From Candidatus Mediterraneibacter norwichensis (GTDB lineage: Bacteria > Bacillota > Clostridia > Lachnospirales > Lachnospiraceae): a stretch of DNA of 64,000 nt. Positions 29,289 through 38,713 of this stretch are shown here, piece after piece. Where the stretch lies: NCBI GenBank assembly GCA_019112765.1, contig DXIU01000040.1, positions 1 to 64,000 of the forward strand, written 5' to 3'. The first letter of the stretch is position 1. The number at the start of each line of letters is the position of its first letter. Under the pieces are notes generated by a model. It was not told the DNA's origin. It saw nothing but the letters and a program-made list of their open reading frames with translations, and made no database searches. The position numbers and the translations under genes are program-made.

Positions 29289-29909
29289 ATGGGTGAAGTC
29301 AGATTTATGATTTCCGAGGCGGCCAAACAGGTTGAGGTTGAAACCCATGTCTTAAGATACTGGGAGGAGGAACTTGGACTGACCATCGGGCGCACGGAAA
29401 TGGGCCACCGATATTATACCAGAGATGACATTCAGCTTTTCTGCTGCATTAAGAAACTGAAAGATGAAGGAATGCTTCTTAAGGACTTAAAACCTCTGAT
29501 TCCTGAACTGAAAGCGACCCGTCTTAAGATGAAGGAGTCGAAAGAAACGGAGACTTCAAAAGCTGTAAAGGTTCAGAATCCGGTTCAGAGTAAAGCCGGG
29601 GGTGAGACACTTCCTGCTCAGGAGACGGAAGTAGTCATACCGATCCGTCAGCTTGACCAGGTCCGTTCTCTGCTCGGGGAAGTGCTCACTGAAGTTGTCA
29701 CCGGGAACAATGAAGTTCTGAAAAAGGATATCAGCGAGGCTGTAACCGCAGATGTGATGCAGGAAATGGACAAGCTGCTGCAGTCAAAGGAACGTCAGCA
29801 GGAAGAACACTTCCGGAAGCTGGACTGTCTCATCCGCCAGCAGCAGGCAAGCCGGAAAGAATCTGTAAAAGTCAGTCCGATTCTGAAACTGAAAAAAATG
29901 TTTACATAA
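29289..29909 (+). CDS. MerR-type DNA-binding protein with C-terminal coiled coil
   Basis: 206 residues. An N-terminal MerR winged helix (FMISEAAKQVEVETHVLRYW, GLTIGRTEMGHRYYTRDDIQ) is followed by a variable linker and a long charged coiled coil from about residue 115 to 190, ending in KLKKMFT. There is no metal-binding cysteine pattern, so this is not a metal sensor. The layout resembles RacA-like chromosome-organising proteins, but that is inference. AAGGAGG lies ten bases before the ATG. Confidence 0.82.
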   Translation: MGEVRFMISEAAKQVEVETHVLRYWEEELGLTIGRTEMGHRYYTRDDIQLFCCIKKLKDEGMLLKDLKPLIPELKATRLKMKESKETETSKAVKVQNPVQSKAGGETLPAQETEVVIPIRQLDQVRSLLGEVLTEVVTGNNEVLKKDISEAVTADVMQEMDKLLQSKERQQEEHFRKLDCLIRQQQASRKESVKVSPILKLKKMFT

Positions 29910-29911
29910 AA

Positions 29912-29960
29912 ACACGGCGCCTTTCGAAAGGGGACTGTCCCCTTTTGAAAAGTACCGTGT
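29912..29960. terminator. Hairpin after the MerR-like gene (GGGGACTGTCCCC type)
   Basis: Nested inverted repeat: outer ACACGG/CCGTGT and inner CTTTCGAAAGGGGA-CTG-TCCCCTTTTGAAAAG. It lies between convergent genes (MerR-like and dnaB) and probably ends both transcripts, although no long T-run follows. Same GGGG/CCCC core as the hairpins at 4783 and 52296. Confidence 0.6.
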
Positions 29961-29978
29961 CTGTATGGATTCTCTTCC

Positions 29979-31319
29979 TTACTGGCGGAGTTCGTTGCCG
30001 AATCTTGTGTACTGCGGCATCCAGGCAAGCCGGACGGTTCCGATCGGGCCGTTTCTCTGTTTTGCTATAATAATCTCCGCAATATTTTTATCTTCCGTAT
30101 CCGGATTATAATAATCATCCCTGTAAATAAACATACATACGTCTGCATCCTGCTCAATCGCCCCCGACTCACGAAGGTCGGAAAGCATGGGCCGCTTATC
30201 TGTCCGCTGCTCAACGGCACGGCTGAGCTGTGAAAGGGCGATCACCGGCACATTCAGCTCCCGGGCAAGCCCCTTCAGGGAACGGGAAATCTCAGAGATC
30301 TCCTGCTGACGGCTTTCATTTCTTCTGCTGCCGCCGGCGCTCATAAGCTGAAGATAGTCGATAATAATCAGATCCAGCCCCAGCTCCAGCTTATATTTTC
30401 TGCACTTGGACCGCATCTCGGAAATTGAAATTCCCGAAGTATCATCGATAATCATCCGGGAATTCCCGATAGTTCCGGCCCCTTCGATCAGTTTTTCCCA
30501 GTCGGTATCCGACAGGGTACCTGTCCGGAGAACCTGCGCATCCACATGGGATTCCAGAGAAAACAGACGGTTTACCAGCTGTTCCTTTGACATCTCCAGA
30601 CTGAAAATCGCCACAGCAAGGTTCTGCCGGAAGGCTGCATGCTGGGCAATATTAAGAACAAACGCCGTCTTTCCCATAGACGGGCGGGCCGCGATCAGGA
30701 TCAGATCTGATCTCTGCAGTCCCGACAGTTTATAGTCGAGATCAATAAAGCCTGTCGGAATTCCTGTTACGGTTCCTTTTGTTTTTGATGCCTTCTCGAT
30801 TACATCAAGGGCATTCAGAACAACCTGTTTTATCGGCGTATATTCCTGTGAATTTCCGTGTTCCACAAGTTCAAATACTTTCTTTTCTGTTTCATCCAGT
30901 ATTTCTTCCAGAGGCTTATTTTCAAGATAGCAGACATTCGCCGTCTCTTCATTGATCTTAATCAGCCTGCGGAGCGTCGCCTTATCGCGCACGATTTCAG
31001 CATAATACTTGACATTTGCCGACGTCTGTGTTCCCACCAGAAGATCCCTGGCATATTCCATGCTGCTGACTTCCGGAGGAACATCTTTCTCTTTCAGATG
31101 TTCCTGAAGAGTAATCAGGTCAATGGGTTTTCCTTTATGGAAAAGTTCAACCATAGCGTCAAACAGAATTCCGTACGCAGTCTGATAAAAGTCCTCTCCG
31201 GAAATAATTTCGGAGGCTACCATGACAGCCTCCTTATTCATCAGCATTGCTCCCAGCACGGCCTGCTCGGCCTCTGCGCTGTGGGGCGGTATTCTTTTCA
31301 TTGCAGCATCTATATCCAT
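29979..31319 (-). CDS. dnaB: Replicative DNA helicase DnaB
   Basis: Hexameric helicase that unwinds the replication fork and recruits primase. The 446 residues have the N-terminal dimer/primase-binding domain (PPHSAEAEQAVLGAMLM) and the RecA-type motor. Walker A is ARPSMGKTAF at about 211-220, Walker B IIIDYLQLM, and the C-terminal motifs are VIALSQLSRAVEQR and SDLRESGAIEQDAD. Third gene of gdpP-rplI-dnaB, 15 bases after rplI. No intein is visible. Confidence 0.98.
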   Translation of the reverse strand: MDIDAAMKRIPPHSAEAEQAVLGAMLMNKEAVMVASEIISGEDFYQTAYGILFDAMVELFHKGKPIDLITLQEHLKEKDVPPEVSSMEYARDLLVGTQTSANVKYYAEIVRDKATLRRLIKINEETANVCYLENKPLEEILDETEKKVFELVEHGNSQEYTPIKQVVLNALDVIEKASKTKGTVTGIPTGFIDLDYKLSGLQRSDLILIAARPSMGKTAFVLNIAQHAAFRQNLAVAIFSLEMSKEQLVNRLFSLESHVDAQVLRTGTLSDTDWEKLIEGAGTIGNSRMIIDDTSGISISEMRSKCRKYKLELGLDLIIIDYLQLMSAGGSRRNESRQQEISEISRSLKGLARELNVPVIALSQLSRAVEQRTDKRPMLSDLRESGAIEQDADVCMFIYRDDYYNPDTEDKNIAEIIIAKQRNGPIGTVRLAWMPQYTRFGNELRQ

Positions 31320-31334
31320 AAAGACCGACTCTCC

Positions 31335-31784
31335 TTATGCTTCTTCCTTCACAACTACTTTCAGTTCAGCCGTCACTTCCGGGTGCAGCTTAACCGGAAC
31401 ATTGTGGGTTCCCAGCGACTTGATGGTCTCTTTGAGCTGAATCTTCTTCTTATCCACATCCAGTCCCATCTGCTCTTTTACAGCTGCCGCAATCTCTTTG
31501 CTTGATACAGAACCGAAAGCTCTTCCGCCTTCGCCCACCTTAATGGCCAGCTCAACTTTTCCCTGCCCTAATTTCTCAGCGAGAGCCTTCGCCGAAGCCA
31601 GCTGCTCCTCGGCGACCTTTTTCTCATTATTCTTCTGAAGCTTCAGATCATTCAGATTCCTGCCTGTCGCCTCCACTCCCATCTTCTTCGGGAGGATAAA
31701 GTTTCTCGCATATCCGTCATTTACATTTACAATCTCACCTTTTTTTCCGAGAGATTTTACATCCTGCAGCAAAATTACTTTCAT
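31335..31784 (-). CDS. rplI: 50S ribosomal protein L9
   Basis: L9 is an elongated two-domain protein of the large subunit that binds 23S rRNA near the L1 stalk. The 149 residues show the N-terminal signature [17 protein letters not shown], a central helix, and the C-terminal domain with [20 protein letters not shown] and [15 protein letters not shown]. It follows gdpP with one base between and precedes dnaB, the conserved Firmicutes order. Confidence 0.98.
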   Translation of the reverse strand: MKVILLQDVKSLGKKGEIVNVNDGYARNFILPKKMGVEATGRNLNDLKLQKNNEKKVAEEQLASAKALAEKLGQGKVELAIKVGEGGRAFGSVSSKEIAAAVKEQMGLDVDKKKIQLKETIKSLGTHNVPVKLHPEVTAELKVVVKEEA

Positions 31785-31785
31785 T

Positions 31786-33837
31786 TTATATGTCTCCTTC
31801 CTCGATCATCTGGTCTATTGTCTGTTTCAGTGTCTTGATCGCCTCATCCATATTTGTATGGTCAAACTGCGCTCCGGCAGAATTGATATGTCCGCCGCCG
31901 CCCAGCTTTTCAGCAATAATCTGTACATTGACCTCGTCTATGGAACGGGCGCTCATATAGATCTTCCCTTCATATATCGTAAGCACAAAAGATGCCTTTA
32001 TGCCGCTGATATCCAGAAGCTCATTGGCCGCCTGCGCCGCAAGCACGGTAGGACTGTCAATATCGCCGGGACACTGCGCAATGGCGTACTGTTTCCTGTA
32101 TACCTCCGCCATTCTCACCGCCTCAGCCTTCGCCCGGTAGGACTCTATATCATCCCGGAACATTTTGCGGACACGGGTAATATCCGCTCCGCATCGCCTC
32201 AGATATGCTGCCGCCTCAAAAGTCCTCACGCCTGTACGGTTCATGAAGTTTCTTGTATCGATCATGATTCCCGCGTACAGGCAGTCCGCCTCAACTGACG
32301 GGAATTTGATATCATCCACAATATACTGCAGCACTTCTGCCACCATTTCGCAGGTGGACGAAGAATAGGGCTCCACATAGGAAAGCACCGCGTTTTCGAT
32401 AATATTGCTGCCCTGGCGATGGTGGTCAAGCACCGCGATCATGCGGGAACGCTTCAGAAGATCCGGACACTCTGTCATCTGCGGTTTGTTCGTATCTACC
32501 ACGATCACCATCGTATTGTCATTAACATAGTCAAGCGCCTGGTCCGATGTAAGAAAAATATCATCTTCATAAGCCGGGCTCTCTGCGATTTCATCATACA
32601 GAGGGCGGATGGATCCCGACACTTCGTTAATTACAATATGGGCCTTTTTCTCCAGACTTACCGCAGCCCGGTATATACCCATACATGCTCCGAAAGAATC
32701 CGGATCCGCAATCTTGTGCCCCATCACGATAACCTGGTCTTTGGTTACAATAAACTCTCTGAGCGCTTCCGCCTTGACACGGGCCTTGACACGGGTATTC
32801 TTCGCTGTCTGCTCCTTCTTGCCTCCGAAATAGGTAATGCCGTTGCAGTCTTTGATTACGGCCTGATCGCCTCCCCGGGCAAGAGCAAGGTCAATCGCCA
32901 CCCGGGCATACTGGTAGCTCAGCGCATACGTAGCCGTATTCAGTCCAAGACCGATACTCAGCGTGGCAGAGCGGGCATTTCCGATATTTACCTGTTTTAC
33001 TTCCTCAAGGATGGAGAACTTGTCTTCCTTTATCTTCTTGTAGCTCTCTTTACGGATAACAACAAAGTATTTGTCCTTCTCCATCTTCTTGACAATACCG
33101 TCAACATCTCCGATATACTTATTAATCTTCCGGTCAATCAGAGCCACCAGAAGAGACTGGCGGACTTCCTCTACACTCTCCATGACTTCGTCATAATTGT
33201 CAATATAAATCAGCCCGGCAATCAGCCGCTGTTCTTCGTTTTCACGGATATATGCGTTCAGTTCCGTGACATCCTTCATATAAACCGCAATAAAGAACTC
33301 CTTCTCCTCCGGAATCTGCAGAAGTTCTTCCTTCTCGCTGAAGCCTTCCACTGATACCCGGCGCAGCTCCACCTGATAATCCCGGTCCCGGAAACTCACT
33401 TCCAGCTCCACATGTTCCATATCATTTTTCGGGAACACGCCGGGATGAAGCTCCGGAATAATTTTATTCAGATATTTCTCTCTTTTCTGACCTTCTATGA
33501 TGGCTTCAAAACAGTCATTTTCCCATAAAATATGTCCGTCTTCCAGCGTAATCGCATAGGGAAGGGCCAGCTCCTTCAGCAGCAGGTTCTCAATCCCTTT
33601 ATACTGAGCCGAGAACTGGACAAGATCAGCAAAAATCAGAGAACGGTTATAAAAGTACAGCGCACTTGCAATAGCAAAATAGACGAGAACAAAAAGCGAC
33701 ATGATAAATCCGGCTTTTTTATCAACCGCATATGTCCAGATGTTCATAGCCACAAGAAGAATCGTCATGATAAGCGGCCACTGCATATACATCCTGAGCT
33801 GTCCTTTTAATTGCATTCTCTCTCTCTTTTTCTTCAT
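31786..33837 (-). CDS. gdpP: Cyclic-di-AMP phosphodiesterase GdpP
   Basis: Membrane-bound enzyme degrading c-di-AMP, linked to osmotic and cell-wall homeostasis. The 683 residues comprise two N-terminal transmembrane helices (about 15-60), a PAS-like domain, and a degenerate GGDEF domain (about 165-300). The DHH-DHHA1 domains carry [33 protein letters not shown] and the C-terminal [13 protein letters not shown]. Start taken at ATG 33837 (GAGGAAA upstream). The order gdpP-rplI-dnaB matches Bacillus. Confidence 0.96.
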   Translation of the reverse strand: MKKKRERMQLKGQLRMYMQWPLIMTILLVAMNIWTYAVDKKAGFIMSLFVLVYFAIASALYFYNRSLIFADLVQFSAQYKGIENLLLKELALPYAITLEDGHILWENDCFEAIIEGQKREKYLNKIIPELHPGVFPKNDMEHVELEVSFRDRDYQVELRRVSVEGFSEKEELLQIPEEKEFFIAVYMKDVTELNAYIRENEEQRLIAGLIYIDNYDEVMESVEEVRQSLLVALIDRKINKYIGDVDGIVKKMEKDKYFVVIRKESYKKIKEDKFSILEEVKQVNIGNARSATLSIGLGLNTATYALSYQYARVAIDLALARGGDQAVIKDCNGITYFGGKKEQTAKNTRVKARVKAEALREFIVTKDQVIVMGHKIADPDSFGACMGIYRAAVSLEKKAHIVINEVSGSIRPLYDEIAESPAYEDDIFLTSDQALDYVNDNTMVIVVDTNKPQMTECPDLLKRSRMIAVLDHHRQGSNIIENAVLSYVEPYSSSTCEMVAEVLQYIVDDIKFPSVEADCLYAGIMIDTRNFMNRTGVRTFEAAAYLRRCGADITRVRKMFRDDIESYRAKAEAVRMAEVYRKQYAIAQCPGDIDSPTVLAAQAANELLDISGIKASFVLTIYEGKIYMSARSIDEVNVQIIAEKLGGGGHINSAGAQFDHTNMDEAIKTLKQTIDQMIEEGDI

Positions 33838-33925
33838 AAGCCATTTCCTCACCGCATGTCTGAGCCCGGCGCGCAAATGCCCGCTCAGAATCCGTGCTGC
33901 AGATATATTTCGTTACAATAGTGTT

Positions 33926-33934
33926 ATTATACCA
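33926..33934 (-). promoter_or_regulatory. Extended -10 promoter of gdpP-rplI-dnaB
   Basis: Minus strand TGGTATAAT, about 90 bases before the gdpP start. No good -35 was seen at the usual distance, in keeping with an extended -10 element. Confidence 0.5.
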
Positions 33935-34070
33935 TCTTTTCAGCTTTTATTCCACTACAAAAAATCAAGCCGGAAAATGGGCGGAAAATGGGCGATATGT
34001 TGGTACGACTCACGTATTCGCAGATGTGGGGCGGGGGATTCCGGTTCCGTTCTATGGGATAAGCGCAGAA

Positions 34071-34169
34071 AACACCCGGAATACAGGCGTCAGAATTTTC
34101 AATGGAACTGTTCGAACGGAACGTGAGTTTCCATTGAAAATTCTGTCTTTAGCCTGTATCCAGGGTGTT
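34071..34169. repeat. Palindromic element family A, copy 2
   Basis: Perfect 17-base inverted repeat 34091-34107/34129-34145 around a 21-base loop CTGTTCGAACGGAACGTGAG(T), extended by ACACCC...ATACAGGC (34072 on) with GCCTGTATCCAGGGTGT (34152-34168). Similarity to copy 1 continues outwards to about 34000 and 34230. The gap 33838-34307 holds this element and the gdpP promoter but no gene. A 131-codon open frame across it encodes the same peptide as copy 1 only because the repeat is shared. Confidence 0.8.
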
Positions 34170-34307
34170 ATAGTTTTACTATTCTGCGGAACGGAGTTCA
34201 TAATTTCCTCATCCGGTCTCCGTATACGATTCTGCTTTACTCTGTATCCGGATGTTTTCAGATGTATCCCCAATCACAGTTCCCGATAAATTTCAAAGCG
34301 GACCGGA

Positions 34308-36890
34308 TCAGCAGGTTGCCCCGCCTTTCAGGTGTTTCTGCGCCTTGATATTCTCTTCTTTTCTCGCCAGCAGATCATCTGACAGGAGCTGCTCCTGGAC
34401 ATTTTCAAAGCCGATTCTTGCGACAGTATCCGCGAAGCGCTCGCCTGTAATGCCCTGCTCACGGAAGAGAAGGATTGCCTTTTCTACAACAGAAAGGACC
34501 TCTTCTTTGTCAGTGAAGACTTTATCCAGATATCTTCCCTGCGCCACTTTCTTGCCCCAGCGTCCGCCGATATAGACGCGGTAGCCGTTTGTGTAGTCCT
34601 CGATTGCATGGAACGGGCACCTGCCTACGCAGCGGCCGCAGTGGTTACATGCATTTTCATCAATAGTAATCTTTCCGTCTGCCAGTTTCGCCACTTTGAT
34701 CGGGCAGTTATTTTCAATCTGGCACACCTTGCAGCCACGGCATTTTTCCAGATCAATCTGCGGCACTCTCTGGCCGATAATACCCAGGTCGTTCAGGTCC
34801 GGTTTTACACAGTTATTCGGGCAGCCGCCTACCGCGATCTTGAATTTATGCGGAAGCTTTACTTCCCGGTAGCCATGGTAGAAACGCTCGTGGATCTCCT
34901 CTGACAAGGCAAAGGTGTCGATCAGGCCGTACTGGCATGTGGTTCCTTTACAGGATACAACCGGACGTACCTTGGATCCGGTTCCTCCGGTCTCAAGGCC
35001 CGCCTGCATCAGATATTCTCTCAGAGGTTCAATATTATCAAAAGGTACGCCCTGAATTTCCATCGTCAGCCGGGAAGTCATGGTTACTTCTCCGCTTCCG
35101 TACTTTTCTGCCGCCTCCGCGATTACTCTCGCCTCATCCGCGGTGATCTTTCCGTTTCTTGTAATAACACGGCCGTTGAATTTATCCGGCGTTCTCTTAT
35201 CCTTCAGGAATCCCAGCGCTTTCACACGGGTCTCCTCTTCCTTGGAGACTGCCGCGCCTGCATTTTTCACTTTCACATCATTGAAGAATGTCGCGCCCTC
35301 CAGGACAACTGTATTCTTATATCCATAATAGCGCATCCTGTTCTGAAGGAAGTACGCCCTCTTTCCTTTTGCACATACGAGCAGAATCTTTTCATCTTTA
35401 TCCAGACCTTCAATCTCGCCGTTTACCTGTGCCAGATTTACATAGAACGCTCCACGGATAGCCGGTTCCGGCTGCACGTCTACCACACGGTATCCCTCGG
35501 CTTTTCCTGCAGCATACTCTGCCGGAGTCATGCTGACAATTGTACCGTCAATCTTGTTCATCAGTACATAGACTGCCTGTACAAACGGATGGATCGCTGT
35601 GGAAAACGGCGGTGCGTACGCGAAATCAGCGTTTTCATAATCATCCAGTTTTGCGCCCATATTGATGCCCATAACAGCGATATCCACCATCTTGTCCACC
35701 GCGCCCGGTCCGAACACCTGAACTCCCAGCAGTTTTCTTGTCGTCCGGTCCGCGATCAGTTTTGTAATAAAGAAAGAAGCATCCGGATAATAGTGCGCCT
35801 TGTCGTCTGTGGGAACCAGAGCAGTAATCACATCATAGCCGGCTTCTTTTGCCTGCTCTTCTGTAAGTCCGGTACGTCCGATATTCATTCCCGGCAGCTT
35901 AACCACACCGGTTCCGAGTACGCCCGGGTATGTTTTCTGTGCGCCGGCAAGCACCTGTGCCAGTGTACGGCCTTCCATATTTGCGGAAGACCCCATCGGA
36001 GACCACTGCCTTTTTCCTGTAATACGGTTTGTTACCATTACGCAGTCGCCTGCCGCGTAGACATCATCAAGATTTGTCTTCATCTGTCCGTCTGTCAGAA
36101 TCGTTCCCTTAAACATCTCGATTCCGCTGTCCTGAAGGAACCCGGTATTCGGACGGATACCGGCAGCCATGATCAGCATTTCACAGGGCAGCACTCCCGC
36201 AGATGTCTTTACTCCCGTTACTTTGTCTGCCCCGAGCACAGCCTCCGCGCTGGTTCCGGTGATCACGCGGATCCCCTGATTCAGAAGATGTTTCTTCGCA
36301 TACGCTGCCATCTCCGGATCAAGAATATTCGGAAGGATCTGGGAAGCAAAATCAATCACTGTCACATTGATTCCTTTTGCCTGCAGATTTTCTGCCGCCT
36401 CCAGTCCAATAAACCCGGCGCCGATTACAACCGCTTTCTTCACATTATTTTTCTCCGCATATGTACGGATGCCTTCCGCATCATCGGGCGTTCTCATCCG
36501 GAATACGCCCGGAAGGTCTTTTCCTTCGATGGGCAGCTCTGCCGGTGACGCTCCCACAGCGATCACAAGTCTGTCATAGGAACAGACCTCGGTTTCTCCG
36601 CTCTGCACGTCTCTGAGAGTAACCTCCTTTTTGCCCGCATCCAGCGCCACCGCTTCTTTCCCTGTGCGCACCTCCACACCTGTGAGACCGGAATATTTCT
36701 GAGGCGTGTTTACAATCAGCTCGTCTCTGCTCTCAATCAGCCCTCCTACGTAATACGGAAGACCGCATCCCGCATAGGAAATATCCTGATCCTTCGTGAT
36801 TACTGTCACTTCAATACTTCTGTCTTCCCGCTTTAATTTTGCCGCGGTTTTTGTTCCGGCCGCGACGCCGCCAATGATAAGAACCTTCAT
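34308..36890 (-). CDS. Fused FAD disulfide oxidoreductase-rhodanese-sulfite/nitrite reductase-like protein
   Basis: 860 residues in three modules. Residues 1-445 form a CoA-disulfide reductase/NADH oxidase-type flavoprotein (VLIIGGVAAGTKTAAKL; active-site Cys in SYAGCGLPYYVGG; second nucleotide site VVIGAGFIGLEAAENL). Residues about 455-550 form a rhodanese domain with catalytic Cys in LLVCAKGKRA. From about 575, a siroheme reductase-like module has CKGTTCQYGL and GGCPNNCVKPDLND, with two inserted 4Fe-4S motifs (CRGCKVCQIENNCP, CNHCGRCVGRCP). It probably handles sulfane sulfur, sulfite or persulfide using NAD(P)H. It lies six bases after a DUF134 gene. Confidence 0.85.
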   Translation of the reverse strand: MKVLIIGGVAAGTKTAAKLKREDRSIEVTVITKDQDISYAGCGLPYYVGGLIESRDELIVNTPQKYSGLTGVEVRTGKEAVALDAGKKEVTLRDVQSGETEVCSYDRLVIAVGASPAELPIEGKDLPGVFRMRTPDDAEGIRTYAEKNNVKKAVVIGAGFIGLEAAENLQAKGINVTVIDFASQILPNILDPEMAAYAKKHLLNQGIRVITGTSAEAVLGADKVTGVKTSAGVLPCEMLIMAAGIRPNTGFLQDSGIEMFKGTILTDGQMKTNLDDVYAAGDCVMVTNRITGKRQWSPMGSSANMEGRTLAQVLAGAQKTYPGVLGTGVVKLPGMNIGRTGLTEEQAKEAGYDVITALVPTDDKAHYYPDASFFITKLIADRTTRKLLGVQVFGPGAVDKMVDIAVMGINMGAKLDDYENADFAYAPPFSTAIHPFVQAVYVLMNKIDGTIVSMTPAEYAAGKAEGYRVVDVQPEPAIRGAFYVNLAQVNGEIEGLDKDEKILLVCAKGKRAYFLQNRMRYYGYKNTVVLEGATFFNDVKVKNAGAAVSKEEETRVKALGFLKDKRTPDKFNGRVITRNGKITADEARVIAEAAEKYGSGEVTMTSRLTMEIQGVPFDNIEPLREYLMQAGLETGGTGSKVRPVVSCKGTTCQYGLIDTFALSEEIHERFYHGYREVKLPHKFKIAVGGCPNNCVKPDLNDLGIIGQRVPQIDLEKCRGCKVCQIENNCPIKVAKLADGKITIDENACNHCGRCVGRCPFHAIEDYTNGYRVYIGGRWGKKVAQGRYLDKVFTDKEEVLSVVEKAILLFREQGITGERFADTVARIGFENVQEQLLSDDLLARKEENIKAQKHLKGGATC

Positions 36891-36896
36891 CTTTCC

Positions 36897-37304
36897 TTAC
36901 CTCTCTTCGTTTTCTCTTTTCCCCGATGCTGTAACCGGCATTTCCCGGGACCCTCTGAGCAGATCCTTGTTCCTGTGGCAGCAGTTCTCTTCATCTGCAC
37001 ACTCCGGACGCATCTGCAGGCAGACATAGACATCGCCGCCGCCGATGGAAAGCGCCCTGCCATTGACAAGCATATCTGCTATTTTACGGCGGGCCTCCTC
37101 ATAAATCCGCGTCACAGTCGGGCGGGAGATTCCCATCCTGTAAGCGCACTGCTCCTGGGTCATCTGCATATAATCCAGCAGACGGATCACTTCATACTCG
37201 TCATATGTAAGATTGATACTGCCGGACGCTTCGCACCCCTGCGGCGAAAACCCTGTAACCCGGGGAATCGAACAGATACATCTCTGTTTCTGCGGTCTGG
37301 CCAT
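36897..37304 (-). CDS. DUF134 family DNA-binding protein
   Basis: 135-residue predicted regulator. It begins MARPQKQRCICSIPRVTGFSP and has a sigma-factor-like helix-turn-helix (LTYDEYEVIRLLDYMQMTQE, then AYRMGISRPTVTRIYEEARR), followed by Cys-containing segments (CLQMRPEC, ENCC) that could hold metal or an Fe-S cluster. It is the first gene of a two-gene operon with the large flavoprotein fusion and probably controls it in response to redox or sulfur state; that role is inferred from position and cysteines. Confidence 0.85.
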   Translation of the reverse strand: MARPQKQRCICSIPRVTGFSPQGCEASGSINLTYDEYEVIRLLDYMQMTQEQCAYRMGISRPTVTRIYEEARRKIADMLVNGRALSIGGGDVYVCLQMRPECADEENCCHRNKDLLRGSREMPVTASGKRENEER

Positions 37305-37341
37305 GATCCTCTCCCCCTTCCGTTTATACAGCTCTGTTATC

Positions 37342-37369
37342 AGTATATATCATTATAAACATATGTCAA
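37342..37369 (-). promoter_or_regulatory. Promoter of the DUF134-flavoprotein operon
   Basis: Minus strand -35 TTGACA (37369-37364), 16-base spacer, -10 TATACT (37347-37342). The surrounding AT-rich sequence holds near-symmetric ATCAGTA/TACTGAT motifs either side of the promoter that could be operator half-sites. Confidence 0.65.
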
Positions 37370-37423
37370 TAATGTATCAGTAATATGTATAAAATTCCAG
37401 AGAACTTTCCAGTCAGGACAAGA

Positions 37424-37469
37424 TAATAAAAGAGACTGATTTCCCGGTTTTACCCGTGAAATCAGCCTC
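37424..37469 (-). terminator. Terminator after rpsR
   Basis: Minus strand GAGGCTGATTTC (37469-37458), 14-base loop, GAAATCAGTCTC (37443-37432), then TTTTATT. One mismatch in a 12-pair stem. Confidence 0.88.
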
Positions 37470-37480
37470 GGTATTTCTGA

Positions 37481-37747
37481 TTAGTCCTGTACGTACGGCA
37501 TCAGGGAAATATGTCTTGCTCTCTTGATTGCTACTGTAAGAGCTCTCTGGTGTTTCGCACAGTTTCCTGTGATTCTTCTCGGAAGAATTTTTCCTCTCTC
37601 AGAAACATATTTCTTTAACTTAGCTACGTCCTTGTAATCAATTTCGTTATTCTCTTTCCCACAGAATACGCACACTTTCTTTCTTCTGCGCGCCGGGCCT
37701 CTTCTTTTGAAGCCGCCTTCTGGTCTGCTTCCTTTTTCGTAAGCCAT
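37481..37747 (-). CDS. rpsR: 30S ribosomal protein S18
   Basis: S18 binds S6 in the platform of the small subunit. The 88-residue product has the usual core [43 protein letters not shown] (in parts: [27 protein letters not shown]). It also has the Cys-type N-terminus [14 protein letters not shown] with CxxC and a later Cys, suggesting a zinc-binding version. Last gene of rpsF-ssb-rpsR. Confidence 0.98.
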   Translation of the reverse strand: MAYEKGSRPEGGFKRRGPARRRKKVCVFCGKENNEIDYKDVAKLKKYVSERGKILPRRITGNCAKHQRALTVAIKRARHISLMPYVQD

Positions 37748-37840
37748 GATGGTTCTCCTTTCTCAGCAACGAAGTGCTTATCCTGGCCTGCACTGTGTTC
37801 ACGCCGCATTCATAAGCCTGCGTTCCCAAGCGCCGCCGGT

Positions 37841-38278
37841 CTAGTTAAACGGCAACTCTTCTTCAACACCATCCGGAATATTCATGAAACCATCTCCAGC
37901 CGGAGCGCTCGGTGCCGGTGCCGGCTGATGGTAGGATGACCTGTTGGCCTCACTCTCAGCCCTGCTCTCAGCAAACTCCTGCTCTTCCACGATTACCTCA
38001 GTTGTATATACTCTCACGCCGTCTTTATTCGTGTAGCTTCCGGTCTGAATCCGTCCGGATATGGAAACCCTCATTCCCTGGCGGAAATATTTTTCCGCGA
38101 ACTCTGCGGAACGTCCGAACACAACGCACGGAATAAAATCCGCGGTAGGCTCTCCGTCCCTCTTGAATCTGCGGTCAACAGCTACTGTGTATCTCGCAAC
38201 TGCGGTCGCGTTCTCTCCCTGGGAATATCTCACTTCAGGATCTCTCGTCAAACGTCCTACTAAAATTGCCTTATTCAT
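37841..38278 (-). CDS. ssb: Single-stranded DNA-binding protein
   Basis: OB-fold protein that coats single-stranded DNA and recruits repair factors through its C-terminal tip. The 145 residues begin MNKAILVGRLTRDPEVRYSQ, with IPCVVFGRSAEFAEKYFRQG and GRIQTGSYTNKDG. A proline/alanine-rich linker leads to the acidic end EELPFN, close to the usual DD(I/L)PF tip. Flanked by rpsF and rpsR as in most Firmicutes. Confidence 0.98.
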   Translation of the reverse strand: MNKAILVGRLTRDPEVRYSQGENATAVARYTVAVDRRFKRDGEPTADFIPCVVFGRSAEFAEKYFRQGMRVSISGRIQTGSYTNKDGVRVYTTEVIVEEQEFAESRAESEANRSSYHQPAPAPSAPAGDGFMNIPDGVEEELPFN

Positions 38279-38294
38279 ATATACCTCTTTCCGC

Positions 38295-38582
38295 TTATGC
38301 TTCCTGTTTCACGCATAAATATCTGAGTACGTTGTCCATGATGCGGATACGCTGCTCCACATTACCCGGAACTGTACTGTCAGCCTCGAAGTGGACGAAG
38401 TAATAAAATCCTTCTTTCATCTTCTGGATCTCGTAAGCGAATCTTCTCTTGCCCCACTCATCCACGTCTGTCACGTTGCCGCCGAAACGTGTGATCAGAG
38501 CTTTCACTTTCTCGATTACGTCTGCTCTTGCTTCGTCTTCGAGTTTTGCGCTTACAACAACAGCTAATTCATACTTGTTCAT
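38295..38582 (-). CDS. rpsF: 30S ribosomal protein S6
   Basis: S6 pairs with S18 on the small-subunit platform. The 95 residues start MNKYELAVVVSAKLEDEARAD and contain the family segments VTDVDEWGKRRFAYEIQKMKEGFYYFVHF (in parts: WGKRRFAYEIQKMKEG) and DNVLRYLCVK. First gene of the operon. AAGGAGG precedes the ATG at 38582. Confidence 0.98.
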   Translation of the reverse strand: MNKYELAVVVSAKLEDEARADVIEKVKALITRFGGNVTDVDEWGKRRFAYEIQKMKEGFYYFVHFEADSTVPGNVEQRIRIMDNVLRYLCVKQEA

Positions 38583-38611
38583 GCTTCTGCACCTCCTTAT
38601 GGTCTCCGGCC

Positions 38612-38628
38612 CCCGGCTTCACTCCGGG
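38612..38628 (-). promoter_or_regulatory. Leader hairpin of rpsF (candidate S6:S18 autoregulatory site)
   Basis: Minus strand CCCGG-AGTGAAG-CCGGG followed by GGCCGGAGA, 25 bases before the AAGGAGG. Many bacterial rpsF leaders carry an S6:S18-binding hairpin with a CCG element. The position fits, but I cannot confirm the consensus. Confidence 0.35.
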
Positions 38629-38684
38629 AACAAGGATATTTGATTACTTATCGGAATAAATCCAAAAGTATGTCACGGTTACCT

Positions 38685-38713
38685 ATCATACCATAAGAAG
38701 TTTTGTGTTTCAA
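38685..38713 (-). promoter_or_regulatory. Promoter of rpsF-ssb-rpsR
   Basis: Minus strand -35 TTGAAA (38713-38708), 17-base spacer, -10 TATGAT (38690-38685). The -35 overlaps the stop codon of the DUF951 gene. Confidence 0.7.

Noticed and set aside
34108-34128. GTTCGAAC in the family A loop as part of a tRNA T-arm
   Set aside because: No acceptor, D or anticodon arms can be built around it; it lies in the loop of a long palindrome.
33894-34289. A 131-codon open frame on the plus strand
   Set aside because: It crosses family A copy 2. The similarity to the frame at 3355-4017 follows from nucleotide repeat identity, and the flanking parts are unrelated.
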